A stretch of 64,000 bases of DNA from Rhizobium glycinendophyticum. Lineage in GTDB: Bacteria; Pseudomonadota; Alphaproteobacteria; Rhizobiales; Rhizobiaceae. Under the pieces are notes generated by a model. It did no database searches. It was not told the origin of the DNA and worked only from the letters and a program-made list of their open reading frames with translations. The translations under genes were made by a program, and so were the position numbers. Below are positions 1 to 7,817 of the stretch, one piece after another; position 1 is the stretch's first letter, and every line of letters begins with the position of its first letter. The DNA is taken from contig NZ_VFYP01000001.1 of NCBI RefSeq assembly GCF_006443685.1, forward strand, positions 1,984,001 through 2,048,000. Direction: 5' to 3'.

Positions 1-643
1 CTCCTTCTCGGGCGGTCCCGACCGGGAGTACACCGGCCATCCGGGAGGCGCGGTCGTAACGCTGTTCGAGCAGGTTGCCCCGAAACGATCCGGCTTCCTC
101 GAAGGGCACGGTCGCCCAGAGCGCGCCGTAAGCAAGTTCAGTGTCGGGACGCGCTCCAAAGGGTGAATTCGCCCCCATGGCATCAATCACCAGATCGGCG
201 TCTGGCAGCCGCCGGCCGCCGACTGTCACGAGATTCGGCCGCGCGCTGGTCTCGACCTCCGTGATTCGCGCCGATGCTTCGAAGTTGACCCCGGCTGCAC
301 GGGCGGCGTCAAAGAGGGCATCGAAGAGGGCCACGCGCTGGACCGCGATACCGCATTGACCTGATCGGTAGCGCACGTCGAGCACCGGCTTTCCGCCCTC
401 CTTCAGGCGCCCCACCATGCGCTCGATGCGACGCCCACGCGCGGCGACCGGGGCGAGCAGTCCGAAGGCATCAAGAACCTGAGCGCCCGTCGGCTGCAGA
501 ACGAATCCCGAACCCACGGGTCGGGGCTCGTCCATCTGATCATAGACGGTCACCCGTGCCCCGCGACGAGCAAGAATAGTGCCGAGGAGAAGTCCGCCGA
601 TCCCGGCTCCGGCAATGGCGACTTCAAGCTTGTCCAGCCGCAT
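1..643 (-). CDS. FAD-dependent monooxygenase, N-terminal part (cut by window edge)
   Basis: The gene starts at ATG 643 and runs off the left edge, leaving about 214 codons. The N-terminus has a Rossmann dinucleotide-binding fold with GAGIGG at residues 12-17, followed by an aromatic-hydroxylase-like segment (GSGFVLQPTGAQVLDAFG) and the second FAD-contact region (ADLVIDAMGAN). This is the plan of the UbiH/PHBH class of flavoprotein monooxygenases; the substrate cannot be told from this half. It begins 6 bp after the mazG stop and is probably cotranscribed with it. Whether the C-terminal substrate domain is intact lies outside the window. Confidence 0.82.
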   Translation of the reverse strand, partial: MRLDKLEVAIAGAGIGGLLLGTILARRGARVTVYDQMDEPRPVGSGFVLQPTGAQVLDAFGLLAPVAARGRRIERMVGRLKEGGKPVLDVRYRSGQCGIAVQRVALFDALFDAARAAGVNFEASARITEVETSARPNLVTVGGRRLPDADLVIDAMGANSPFGARPDTELAYGALWATVPFEEAGSFRGNLLEQRYDRASRMAGVLPVGTAREG

Positions 644-649
644 CGCCGT

Positions 650-1483
650 TCAACCGATCTGCCGTTCGATCACTTTGGCAGCTTGCCAAAGCTCCTCCAT
701 CCGCTCCAGGTCAGCATCGCGCAAATTCTCATCATTTGCCTCAAGTTCCATCTCGATATACCTGAATCGATTTCGAAACTTTGTATTCGTCCCGCGCAGC
801 GCCTGCTCTGGTTCTGCGCCCACATGCCGCCCGATGTTCACCAATGCGAAGATCAGATCGCCCAGCTCATCCTTCACCTTCTCTGGCCTGTTTTCAGCCA
901 GCGCCTCGCGCAATTCGCCGATTTCTTCCTCGATCTTGTCGAGGATCGGGGCCGCTTCCGACCAGTCGAAGCCGACCTTGGCGGCCCGCTCCTGCAGTTT
1001 CAGCGCCTCGGTGAGCGCCGGGAAAGACCTCTGGACGGAGCCGAGATAGCCGTTATCCGGATCTGCCGCCAATCCACGTGCAGCGCGGCGGGCGACCCGT
1101 TCCGCCTTTTCCTCCTGCTTGATCTTGTCCCACTGCGCTTTCACTGCCTCGGGCGTATCGGCATCGGAGCGCGCAAAGACATGCGGATGCCGACGGATCA
1201 TTTTTCGCGTGATCGCCTCGACCACGTCGCCAAAACTGAACTGTCCTGCCTCTTCAGCAATCCGGGCGTGAAACACGACCTGCAGCAGCAGGTCGCCGAG
1301 TTCTTCACACAGATCGTCCGGATCCTGCCGCTCGATCGCATCAGCCACTTCATAGGCCTCTTCGATCGTATAGGGCTTGATCGTCTCGAAGGTCTGGACA
1401 ATGTCCCAGGGGCAGCCGGTCTCGGGTTGGCGAAGTGCCGCCATGATTTCGAGCAGGCGGGAAATGTCCTGTGAAGCTTCCAT
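650..1483 (-). CDS. mazG: nucleoside triphosphate pyrophosphohydrolase MazG
   Basis: 277 aa all-alpha NTP pyrophosphatase that hydrolyses (d)NTPs to NMP and PPi, a housecleaning enzyme of the cytosol. It has two tandem MazG domains: the first contains CPWD near residue 24 and the metal-binding helices EEAYEVADAI and EELGDLLLQ; the second repeats the pattern with EEEIGELREAL and DELGDLIFALVN. Length fits the two-domain MazG family. It lies 14 bp after the VOC gene and 6 bp before the monooxygenase, in a four-gene minus-strand run beginning at 2517. Confidence 0.95.
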   Translation of the reverse strand: MEASQDISRLLEIMAALRQPETGCPWDIVQTFETIKPYTIEEAYEVADAIERQDPDDLCEELGDLLLQVVFHARIAEEAGQFSFGDVVEAITRKMIRRHPHVFARSDADTPEAVKAQWDKIKQEEKAERVARRAARGLAADPDNGYLGSVQRSFPALTEALKLQERAAKVGFDWSEAAPILDKIEEEIGELREALAENRPEKVKDELGDLIFALVNIGRHVGAEPEQALRGTNTKFRNRFRYIEMELEANDENLRDADLERMEELWQAAKVIERQIG

Positions 1484-1497
1484 TGAAGTGCTTTCGT

Positions 1498-1884
1498 TTA
1501 TTCGGGTGCGCGATGGCAGACCGCCTCGATGCGGCGTCCATCCGGATCGATGACGAACGCCGCATAATAATTAGGGTGATATCGAGGACGCAGGCCAGGC
1601 GCCCCATCGTCCGTTCCGCCATGGATGAGAGCCGCAGCATGGAATGCATCGACGGCAGCCCTTGATGGGGCCGAGAACGCGTAGTGAGTCTTCGGATTGT
1701 CGGTGACCGAGCCATGCTCCACCAGATTGACGTAAAAGTCATCCTGACCATCTACGGCCCAGCCGGCGGAAACATCGGTAACCGCCACCTCCACCGCACC
1801 CAGGGGCGCGAGAGCGGCCGTGTAGAAGCAACGTGCCCTTCCAAGATCGGTTGTCGCGAGAGAGATGTGGTCGATCATCGGCAT
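1498..1884 (-). CDS. VOC family (glyoxalase/bleomycin-resistance fold) protein
   Basis: 128 aa single-domain vicinal-oxygen-chelate protein. The opening MIDHISLATTDLGRARCFY has the first metal-ligand histidine, HYAFSAPS in the middle gives a second, and the ending DPDGRRIEAVCH carries the conserved glutamate. The family includes glyoxalase I, dioxygenases and resistance proteins; nothing here identifies the substrate. It is 45 bp downstream of the nucleoside deaminase gene and 14 bp upstream of mazG, so it is likely translated from the same message. Confidence 0.85.
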   Translation of the reverse strand: MPMIDHISLATTDLGRARCFYTAALAPLGAVEVAVTDVSAGWAVDGQDDFYVNLVEHGSVTDNPKTHYAFSAPSRAAVDAFHAAALIHGGTDDGAPGLRPRYHPNYYAAFVIDPDGRRIEAVCHRAPE

Positions 1885-1929
1885 GCGCAGAAATCCTCGA
1901 TTGCAGAACTGCCCGGAGACGCCGCTGGC

Positions 1930-2517
1930 TCAGTTGAGCGGAATGGCGTTGTCGTCCTTGGAGGACTGATAGGCTTCGGACAGCCGTTCATATGCCGCCT
2001 TGATGCGGCTCACCTGTTCGAAGAGCGCCGGCCGCTCGTCGTCGCTGGCCGATGCCACCATCTCGATCATCGCGTGGCTGAGCCAAAAGGCGTTCTGGCG
2101 TCGGTAACCGCCCGGCTCCAACCCGAAAACCTCTTTGAGGATCTTCAGGTCATGCGGGATCGCGAAGGCATCACGGCTGTCTTCGTGACTGAAGAAATAG
2201 TAAAAATTGTCGAAGCCTGCCCAGGTGATCGCCGACATGCACATGGTGCAGGGTTCATGCGTCGAGAGGAAAATCAGGTCCTTTGTGTCCGGCCGCACCC
2301 CGAGCTCATAGAACCTCTTCAGCGTATGGACCTCGCCGTGCCACAGCGGATTTTCCAGCTCATTGTTGGTTTCGGCCATGACCAGAGACAGGTCTGACTT
2401 GCGCAGGACGGCGGCACCGAACACCTTGTTGCCGGCAGCCACGCCCTTGGCCGTGAGCGGGAGGATGTCGTGCTCGATGACGTCGAGCAGTCGGCGGGTG
2501 ATTTCTATTGTGGTCAC
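1930..2517 (-). CDS. zinc-dependent nucleoside/nucleotide deaminase family protein
   Basis: 195 aa cytidine-deaminase-like protein. Visible zinc site: HGEVHTL near residue 80 (His ligand and catalytic Glu, HxE form) and PCTMC near residue 109 (two Cys ligands). The rest, including a long C-terminal helical region, is not like TadA or guanine deaminase, so the substrate is unknown. It is the first gene of the minus-strand run deaminase - VOC - mazG - monooxygenase. The association with MazG suggests nucleotide salvage or sanitation, but that is inference from position only. Confidence 0.85.
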   Translation of the reverse strand: MTTIEITRRLLDVIEHDILPLTAKGVAAGNKVFGAAVLRKSDLSLVMAETNNELENPLWHGEVHTLKRFYELGVRPDTKDLIFLSTHEPCTMCMSAITWAGFDNFYYFFSHEDSRDAFAIPHDLKILKEVFGLEPGGYRRQNAFWLSHAMIEMVASASDDERPALFEQVSRIKAAYERLSEAYQSSKDDNAIPLN

Positions 2518-2735
2518 GTGATGCTCCGGGTCCAGGATGCCTCGACACTAACGCCTGCGCGACGGTCACCGAAGCAAAATGATTGGCCGTCTCGAAGTTT
2601 TTCCACATCGCGCAGCATCACTTCACAACACAGCGGCCCCGGGTGCGCTGCGGTGAGTTTTGCTCGCCAAAACGGGATGCCTAGGAAAGAAATACGCTCG
2701 CACAGAGGGTAGGGGATTTCTGTTTCTTCAATGGC

Positions 2736-2751
2736 TGGCCTATAAAGGCCA
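2736..2751 (+). promoter_or_regulatory. inverted repeat around a TATAAA -10-like box before cysG
   Basis: TGGCCT-ATAA-AGGCCA, 6 bp arms around 4 bp, encloses TATAAA (2741-2746). If TATAAA is the -10 element, transcription would begin near 2753, favouring the cysG start at 2781 over the in-frame ATG at 2754. No convincing -35 was seen. It could be an operator or a small 5' hairpin. The rest of the gap 2518-2735 shows no gene. Confidence 0.35.
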
Positions 2752-2780
2752 TTATGCGTCCCACTGGAATTTGGGCAGTC

Positions 2781-4223
2781 ATGGCAGATAACGAGAAACA
2801 GCTTTCGGTTTTCCCGGCTTTCTTCAAGGTCGAGAATGCAGTCGTCGCCGTATTCGGCGAGGGCGACGAAGCCTATGCCAAGGCCCGCCTCTTGAGGAAT
2901 ACGGAGGCCCGCATCGTCGCCTATGCGGTTCATCCGGAGCCCGACTATGCGGCGTTCCTCGCGAGCCAGCGCATCGATCAGGTTGCGCGTCCTTTCGAGC
3001 CTTCCCAGGTGCAGGGCGCCCGTCTCGTTTTTGCCGCGACCGGCGATGCTGCACTCGACAGGGCGATTGTTTCAGCCGCACGGGAAGCGCGCATCCCGGC
3101 CAATGCCGTCGATCAGCCGGAGTGGTGCGACTTCTACACGCCGGCCCTGGTGAATCGTGCGCCGATTGCGGTCGCGATCGGGACCGAAGGTGTCGGCCCG
3201 GTGCTGGCACAGATGATCAGGGCGGATGTGGATCGGCTGCTTCCGCGTTCGCTCGGCAAGCTTGGACGTCTCGCCAACTCCTATCGCCGCGCCGTGGACC
3301 GCCTCGTACCGCGCGGCGCGCCACGACGCCTCTTCTGGCGCGATTTCTTCAAGGGCAAGGTGGCCGATCACGTCGAATCGGACGAGATCAGCCTGGCCCG
3401 CCGCGAGGCAACGCGACTTTTGAAGGGTGTGGCTGCAGATCGGCTTGAAGGCCGTATCTTCCTGGTCGGGGCAGGCCCCGGCGCCGAAGATCTGCTGACG
3501 CTTCGCGCCCATCGTCTGATGATGGAATGCGATGCCATCGTTTACGATGCGCTTGTCCCGCGCGAGGTGGTCGACATGGGACGACGTGATGCCGAGCGCA
3601 TTCCGGTCGGAAAGCGCAAGGGCTGCCATTCGAAGTCGCAATCTGAGATCAACAACCTGCTGGTGGAGCTCGGTCGGCAAGGGAAGCGGGTGGTTCGCCT
3701 GAAGTCTGGTGACCCACTGATCTTCGGCCGGGCGGGCGAAGAAATGGCGGCGCTTCGCGACGCGGGTATATCTTACGAGATAGTGCCCGGCGTCACCTCG
3801 GCGCTCGCCGCCGCCGCAGATTTCGAGCTGCCTTTGACCTTGCGCGGCGTCTCGTCATCACTGGTATTCACCACAGGCCACGATCTGCAGGGCAACGTTC
3901 TGCCGGACTGGGCACGCCTGGCGCTGTCCGGCACCACCGTCGCCGTATACATGGGCCGCACCGTCGCCGCTTCCGTCGCAGAGCGCCTTATGCAGGGCGG
4001 GCTGGCGGAGGATACGACGGTCGCCGTCGTCGAGAATGCCGGCCGCCGCGATAGTCGTCTGCTGCACGGCACGCTGAAGGAACTCCCGGGTCTGGAGGCT
4101 CGCGAAGAGCTCACCGGTCCGGTCATGGTAATTATCGGCGACGCTGTCGCCGGCGCCGATTTCAGCCGTTCCGAGCCGCTCGGGCTCAGGCTGCCGGCTG
4201 AACTGGAAACTGCGAGGAACTAA
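2781..4223 (+). CDS. cysG: siroheme synthase CysG (precorrin-2 dehydrogenase / uroporphyrinogen-III methyltransferase)
   Basis: About 480 aa fusion enzyme making siroheme for sulfite reductase: SAM-dependent double methylation of uroporphyrinogen III, NAD-dependent oxidation to sirohydrochlorin, and iron insertion. The N-terminal third is the Rossmann dehydrogenase/ferrochelatase (VFGEGDEAYAKARLL); the C-terminal half is the SUMT methyltransferase (FLVGAGPGAEDLLTL, then GDPLIFGRAGEE, then PGVTSALAAAA). An in-frame ATG at 2754 would add nine residues with a fair AAGG site; I prefer 2781 because the sequence resembles family N-termini from there. First gene of the sulfite-reduction operon; DUF2849 starts 2 bp after its stop. 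Confidence 0.93.
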   Translation: MADNEKQLSVFPAFFKVENAVVAVFGEGDEAYAKARLLRNTEARIVAYAVHPEPDYAAFLASQRIDQVARPFEPSQVQGARLVFAATGDAALDRAIVSAAREARIPANAVDQPEWCDFYTPALVNRAPIAVAIGTEGVGPVLAQMIRADVDRLLPRSLGKLGRLANSYRRAVDRLVPRGAPRRLFWRDFFKGKVADHVESDEISLARREATRLLKGVAADRLEGRIFLVGAGPGAEDLLTLRAHRLMMECDAIVYDALVPREVVDMGRRDAERIPVGKRKGCHSKSQSEINNLLVELGRQGKRVVRLKSGDPLIFGRAGEEMAALRDAGISYEIVPGVTSALAAAADFELPLTLRGVSSSLVFTTGHDLQGNVLPDWARLALSGTTVAVYMGRTVAASVAERLMQGGLAEDTTVAVVENAGRRDSRLLHGTLKELPGLEAREELTGPVMVIIGDAVAGADFSRSEPLGLRLPAELETARN

Positions 4224-4225
4224 CC

Positions 4226-4540
4226 ATGGTTGATCACGTCTTGACTGCCAACCGACTGACCGATGGCATCGCCGTGTGGCTGGATGCCAATGGCCAGTGG
4301 ACTGAGCGCCTGCAGGACGCCATTGTGGCGCGCCACGCCGAAGCGGTTGCTGCTCTCGAAGCGGCCGGTAAACAGGCATTCGCCAGCAATCTCGTGGTCG
4401 ATGTCAACGTCATCGAGGTCGAGGAAAAGGAAGGCCGGCTGCGCCCCTTGCGCCTTCGCGAGCGCATCCGTGCCGAAGGACCGACCATTGCATATGCGGA
4501 AGGGCACGGTTATGCCGATCCCGCATTTATCGCCGCCTGA
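4226..4540 (+). CDS. DUF2849 protein of the sulfite reductase operon
   Basis: 104 aa protein matching the DUF2849 family, which in alphaproteobacteria sits between cysG and the sulfite reductase gene. No signal peptide, membrane segment or metal motif is visible. It is mixed and rather acidic with a basic patch (EGRLRPLRLRERIR). Starts 2 bp after the cysG stop and lies 15 bp before cysI, so it is tightly cotranscribed. A role as assembly factor or partner of the CysI hemoprotein is plausible but rests only on gene order. Confidence 0.85.
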   Translation: MVDHVLTANRLTDGIAVWLDANGQWTERLQDAIVARHAEAVAALEAAGKQAFASNLVVDVNVIEVEEKEGRLRPLRLRERIRAEGPTIAYAEGHGYADPAFIAA

Positions 4541-4555
4541 GGCTTGAGGTAACAG

Positions 4556-6226
4556 ATGTATCGTTATGACGAATTCGACCACGCCTTCGTATCGGCGCGC
4601 GTAGAACAGTTCCGCGACCAGGTCGCCCGCCGCCTCTCCGGCGAACTGGCGGAGGACGCCTTCAAGCCGCTGCGCCTGATGAACGGTGTCTATCTGCAGC
4701 TGCACGCCTATATGCTGCGCGTCGCGATCCCATATGGCACCCTGAATTCCAAGCAGATGCGCATGCTGGCCCACGTCGCGCGCAAGTATGACCGGGGTTA
4801 CGGCCATTTCACCACGCGCCAGAACATCCAGTACAACTGGCCGAAGCTCTCCGACACGCCGGATATTCTGAAAGATCTGGCAAGCGTCGAGATGCACGCC
4901 ATTCAGACATCCGGCAACTGCATCCGCAATGTCACCGCAGACCATTTCGCGGGCGCCGCTGCCGATGAGGTGGCTGATCCGCGACCCTATGCCGAGATCC
5001 TGCGCCAGTGGTCGTCGCTGCATCCCGAGTTTTCGTTTCTGCCGCGCAAGTTCAAGATCGCTGTCACCGGCGCGCCGAGTGACCGCGCCGCGATCCAGGT
5101 GCATGACATCGGCCTGCATCTGAAGAAGAACGAAGCGGGCGAGCTCGGCTTTGCCGTTTATGTCGGCGGTGGTCAGGGCCGCACGCCGCTGATTGCCAAA
5201 AAGGTGCGCGACTTCCTGCCGGAGGCCGACCTCTTGACCTACATCACGGCGATTGTGCGCGTGTACAATCTGCACGGTCGTCGCGACAACAAGTACAAGG
5301 CCAGAATCAAGATCCTCGTGCACGAGACCGGCGTCGAGGAACTGACGCGGCAGTTCGAAGCGGAGTTCGATCAGATCCGTGATAGCGAGTTGAAGCTGCC
5401 GGAAACCGACATTCGGGCGATCGCAAACTACTTTGCCCCGCCGGCGCTCCCTGACCGCGCCGATGGCTGGGAAGCGGTCGCCCGCGCCAAGAAAGCCGAT
5501 CCGGCATTTTCGACCTGGGTCAACCAGAACGTCAAGCCGCACCGGCATCCGGATTACGGCATGGTGACGATCTCGTTGAAGCCGATCGGCGGCACGCCGG
5601 GCGACGCAACGGACGCCCAGATGGATCTTGTCGCCGACCTCGCCGAACGCTTTGCCTTTGACGAAATCCGCGTGAGCCACGAGCAGAACCTCATTCTGCC
5701 GCATGTGGCCATGGGTGATCTCTACACCCTATACCAGTCTTTAGAGAAGGCGGGGCTTGCTACGGCCAACTCCAACCTGATCACCGACATGATCGCATGT
5801 CCCGGGCTCGACTACTGCGCTCTGGCCAATGCCCGCTCGATCCCTGTTGCGCAGGCGATCTCCGAGCGTTTCGGATCGCAGGCCCGTCAGGAAGAGATCG
5901 GCGAGTTGAAGATCAAGATCTCCGGCTGCATCAATGCCTGCGGCCATCACCATGTCGGGCATATCGGCCTGCTGGGGGTCGAGAAGAAAGGTGCCGAACT
6001 CTACCAGATCACGCTTGGTGGTTCCGGTGACGAGAATTCGTCGATCGGCGAAATCATCGGCCGCGGCTTCGAGCCGGAAAAGGTCACTGATGCGGTGGAG
6101 ACGATCGTCGACACTTATCTCGGCCTGCGGCTCGATCCGAAAGAAACCTTCCTGGAAGCCTATCGTCGCGTCGGTCCCAAGCCGTTCAAGGACGCGCTCT
6201 ACGGCAACGCCGTCCAAGCCGCCTGA
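4556..6226 (+). CDS. cysI: sulfite reductase hemoprotein (nitrite/sulfite reductase family)
   Basis: 556 aa siroheme/[4Fe-4S] enzyme catalysing six-electron reduction of sulfite to sulfide for cysteine synthesis. It has two pseudo-repeats; the first carries TSGNCIRNVTADHFAG and siroheme-contact arginines (FTTRQNIQYNW), the second the cluster ligands CPGLDYC (C-x5-C, near residue 413) and GCINACGHHH (C-x3-C, near residue 460). Length and motifs fit the beta-component/ferredoxin-type family. No cysJ flavoprotein is present nearby, so electrons probably come through ferredoxin or the downstream Fpr. Nitrite as substrate is less likely given cysG and DUF934 neighbours. Confidence 0.93.
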   Translation: MYRYDEFDHAFVSARVEQFRDQVARRLSGELAEDAFKPLRLMNGVYLQLHAYMLRVAIPYGTLNSKQMRMLAHVARKYDRGYGHFTTRQNIQYNWPKLSDTPDILKDLASVEMHAIQTSGNCIRNVTADHFAGAAADEVADPRPYAEILRQWSSLHPEFSFLPRKFKIAVTGAPSDRAAIQVHDIGLHLKKNEAGELGFAVYVGGGQGRTPLIAKKVRDFLPEADLLTYITAIVRVYNLHGRRDNKYKARIKILVHETGVEELTRQFEAEFDQIRDSELKLPETDIRAIANYFAPPALPDRADGWEAVARAKKADPAFSTWVNQNVKPHRHPDYGMVTISLKPIGGTPGDATDAQMDLVADLAERFAFDEIRVSHEQNLILPHVAMGDLYTLYQSLEKAGLATANSNLITDMIACPGLDYCALANARSIPVAQAISERFGSQARQEEIGELKIKISGCINACGHHHVGHIGLLGVEKKGAELYQITLGGSGDENSSIGEIIGRGFEPEKVTDAVETIVDTYLGLRLDPKETFLEAYRRVGPKPFKDALYGNAVQAA

Positions 6227-6241
6227 GGATCGAGAGACAAC

Positions 6242-6754
6242 ATGACCAAGATCTGGAAAGAAACCGGCTTCGTCGAAGGCGATAGCTGGGTCATCGAGAC
6301 CGAAGAGGTGAAGGCAGCCGAGGGGCAGAAGCCCGTGCTCGGACTTGACGCCTTCCTCAACGCGGTGGCGGAAACGAACGACGTTGGCCTCGGCGTTCTG
6401 ATCGCTCCGGCCGACGACGTCCGCAAACTTGAGCCTCATCTGGCGCGCATTGATCTGATTGCCGTTGCCTTCCCGGCTTTCAACGATGGCCGCGGCTTCA
6501 GCCACGCGACGTTGCTCAGGGAGCGCCTCGGATACAAAGGCGAGATCCGCGCCGTTGGTGACGTTTTGATCGACCAGGTGCCGCTTATGCTCCGGACTGG
6601 CTTCGATAGTTTTTCGGTCTCGAATGCGGTCGCCCAGCGCCGCCTCGCTGAAAGCTGTCTGACGGGCGTGGCCCAGCGTTATCAACCGACGGCCAGGGCG
6701 TCCGGGACCACTGGCGGGTTCAGCTGGCGTCGCATCGGCTCGACAGGCGCCTGA
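6242..6754 (+). CDS. DUF934 protein of the sulfite reductase operon
   Basis: 170 aa DUF934 protein, a family found immediately after cysI in many proteobacteria. It contains FPAFNDGRGFSHATLLRERL near residue 80 and GDVLIDQVPLMLRTGFDSF near 105. There is no signal peptide or membrane segment. The family is often described as an oxidoreductase-like partner of assimilatory sulfite reductase, but no cofactor motif is obvious. It starts 15 bp after cysI and is the last gene before the palindrome at 6778-6807. Confidence 0.88.
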   Translation: MTKIWKETGFVEGDSWVIETEEVKAAEGQKPVLGLDAFLNAVAETNDVGLGVLIAPADDVRKLEPHLARIDLIAVAFPAFNDGRGFSHATLLRERLGYKGEIRAVGDVLIDQVPLMLRTGFDSFSVSNAVAQRRLAESCLTGVAQRYQPTARASGTTGGFSWRRIGSTGA

Positions 6755-6777
6755 GAGTGTAAATCGACACACTGGAG

Positions 6778-6807
6778 GCGGCATTTGACCCTGGTCAATG
6801 TTGCCGC
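6778..6807. promoter_or_regulatory. palindrome with FNR/FixK-like box; possible end hairpin of the cysI operon
   Basis: Arms GCGGCA and TGCCGC flank an inner palindrome TTGACC-CT-GGTCAA (6785-6798), which fits the FNR/FixK-type consensus TTGAY-N4-RTCAA. The whole element can fold into a long hairpin and is followed by TTTCGATTT, so it could also end the cysG-cysI transcript. It is about 50 bp upstream of the likely fpr -35 box, a suitable distance for activator binding. Confidence 0.45.
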
Positions 6808-6830
6808 TTTCGATTTGATGGATATATCGG

Positions 6831-6884
6831 CTGCAGAATCTGCAGGCCGGCTGAATTGTGGAATGGGAAAGTCTGGATTATAGG
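6831..6884 (+). promoter_or_regulatory. probable fpr promoter with a CTGCAG repeat upstream
   Basis: A sigma-70-like promoter TTGTGG (6856-6861), 17 bp spacer, TATAGG (6879-6884) lies 36 bp before the fpr start. Ten bases upstream of the -35 box is CTGCAG-AAT-CTGCAG (6831-6845), a short symmetric element that may be an operator. This implies that fpr can be expressed separately from the sulfite reductase genes. Confidence 0.5.
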
Positions 6885-6920
6885 CTGATCCCGATCGCCA
6901 AACGATAGGACCGACAGCCT

Positions 6921-7733
6921 ATGAATGCTCCCGTAAAGACCGACAATGCCGAACTGATCGTGCCCGAAGGCGTGTTTGCCGAGACGGTGCTGAGCGTGAC
7001 GCATTATACCGACCGCCTGTTTCGCTTCCGCATGACCCGTCCGGCCGGCTTCCGCTTTCGCTCGGGGGAGTTCGCCATGATCGGCCTCATGGTCGAGGGC
7101 AAGCCGATCTACCGCGCCTATTCGATCGCCAGCCCCTCCTGGGACGAGGAGCTCGAATTCTTCTCGATCAAGGTTCCGGATGGGCCGCTCACCCAGCACC
7201 TGCAGCGAATCCAGCCGGGTGACAAGGTGCTGATGCGCAAGAAGCCGACCGGCACGCTGGTGCTTGATGCGCTGACCCCGGGCAAGCGCCTCTACATGTT
7301 CTCGACCGGCACCGGCATCGCGCCGTTTGCGAGCCTGATCCGCGACCCGGAAACCTATGAGAAGTTCGAGGAGGTCATCCTCACCCATACCTGCCGCGAC
7401 GTCGCCGAACTGAAATACGGCTTCGATCTGGTCGACGAGATCAAGAACCACGAGTTTCTCGCCGAACTGGTGGGGGACAAGCTGAAGCATTATGCGACGG
7501 TGACGCGCGAGGATTATCCCTTCAAGGGCCGCATCACCGACCTGATCGAGAACGGCAAGCTCTTCACTGATCTCGGCGTTCCCCCGCTTGATCCGGCAGT
7601 CGACCGCGGCATGATCTGCGGCTCGACCGCGATGCTGAAGGACACCAAGGAACTCCTGGAAAAGGCCGGCCTCACCGAAGGCGCCAACAACAAGCCAGCG
7701 GAATTCGTCATCGAGCGGGCGTTCGTCGGGTAA
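6921..7733 (+). CDS. fpr: ferredoxin--NADP reductase
   Basis: 270 aa flavoprotein exchanging electrons between NADPH and ferredoxin or flavodoxin in the cytosol. The FAD-binding barrel has RAYSIASP (RxYS motif, near residue 70) and the NADP domain has STGTGIAPFASLIRD (near 130) and MICGSTAMLKD (near 230). The ending EFVIERAFVG is typical of proteobacterial Fpr with a short C-terminus after the last strand. It lies 166 bp after the DUF934 stop with its own promoter. Its position beside cysI suggests it powers sulfite reduction; oxidative-stress defence is the other known role of this family. Confidence 0.93.
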   Translation: MNAPVKTDNAELIVPEGVFAETVLSVTHYTDRLFRFRMTRPAGFRFRSGEFAMIGLMVEGKPIYRAYSIASPSWDEELEFFSIKVPDGPLTQHLQRIQPGDKVLMRKKPTGTLVLDALTPGKRLYMFSTGTGIAPFASLIRDPETYEKFEEVILTHTCRDVAELKYGFDLVDEIKNHEFLAELVGDKLKHYATVTREDYPFKGRITDLIENGKLFTDLGVPPLDPAVDRGMICGSTAMLKDTKELLEKAGLTEGANNKPAEFVIERAFVG

Positions 7734-7758
7734 GCTGCAGTAAATCTTGAAAGTTGAG

Positions 7759-7784
7759 AACGCCCGGTGTTGAACCGGGCGTTT
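7759..7784. terminator. intrinsic terminator between fpr and the MacB-like gene
   Basis: Perfect 10 bp stem AACGCCCGGT / ACCGGGCGTT (7759-7768 and 7774-7783) with a 5-base loop. It lies 25 bp after the fpr stop and 34 bp beyond the end of the convergent permease gene. The T-run is short on both sides, so it may act bidirectionally but weakly. Confidence 0.7.
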
Positions 7785-7817
7785 GCGTTTCTGGAGTTTC
7801 GTCAGAAGCGCGCGCGC

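Noticed and set aside
4220..5704. 494-codon minus-strand frame over DUF2849 and cysI
   Set aside because: Antisense shadow; crosses two real genes.
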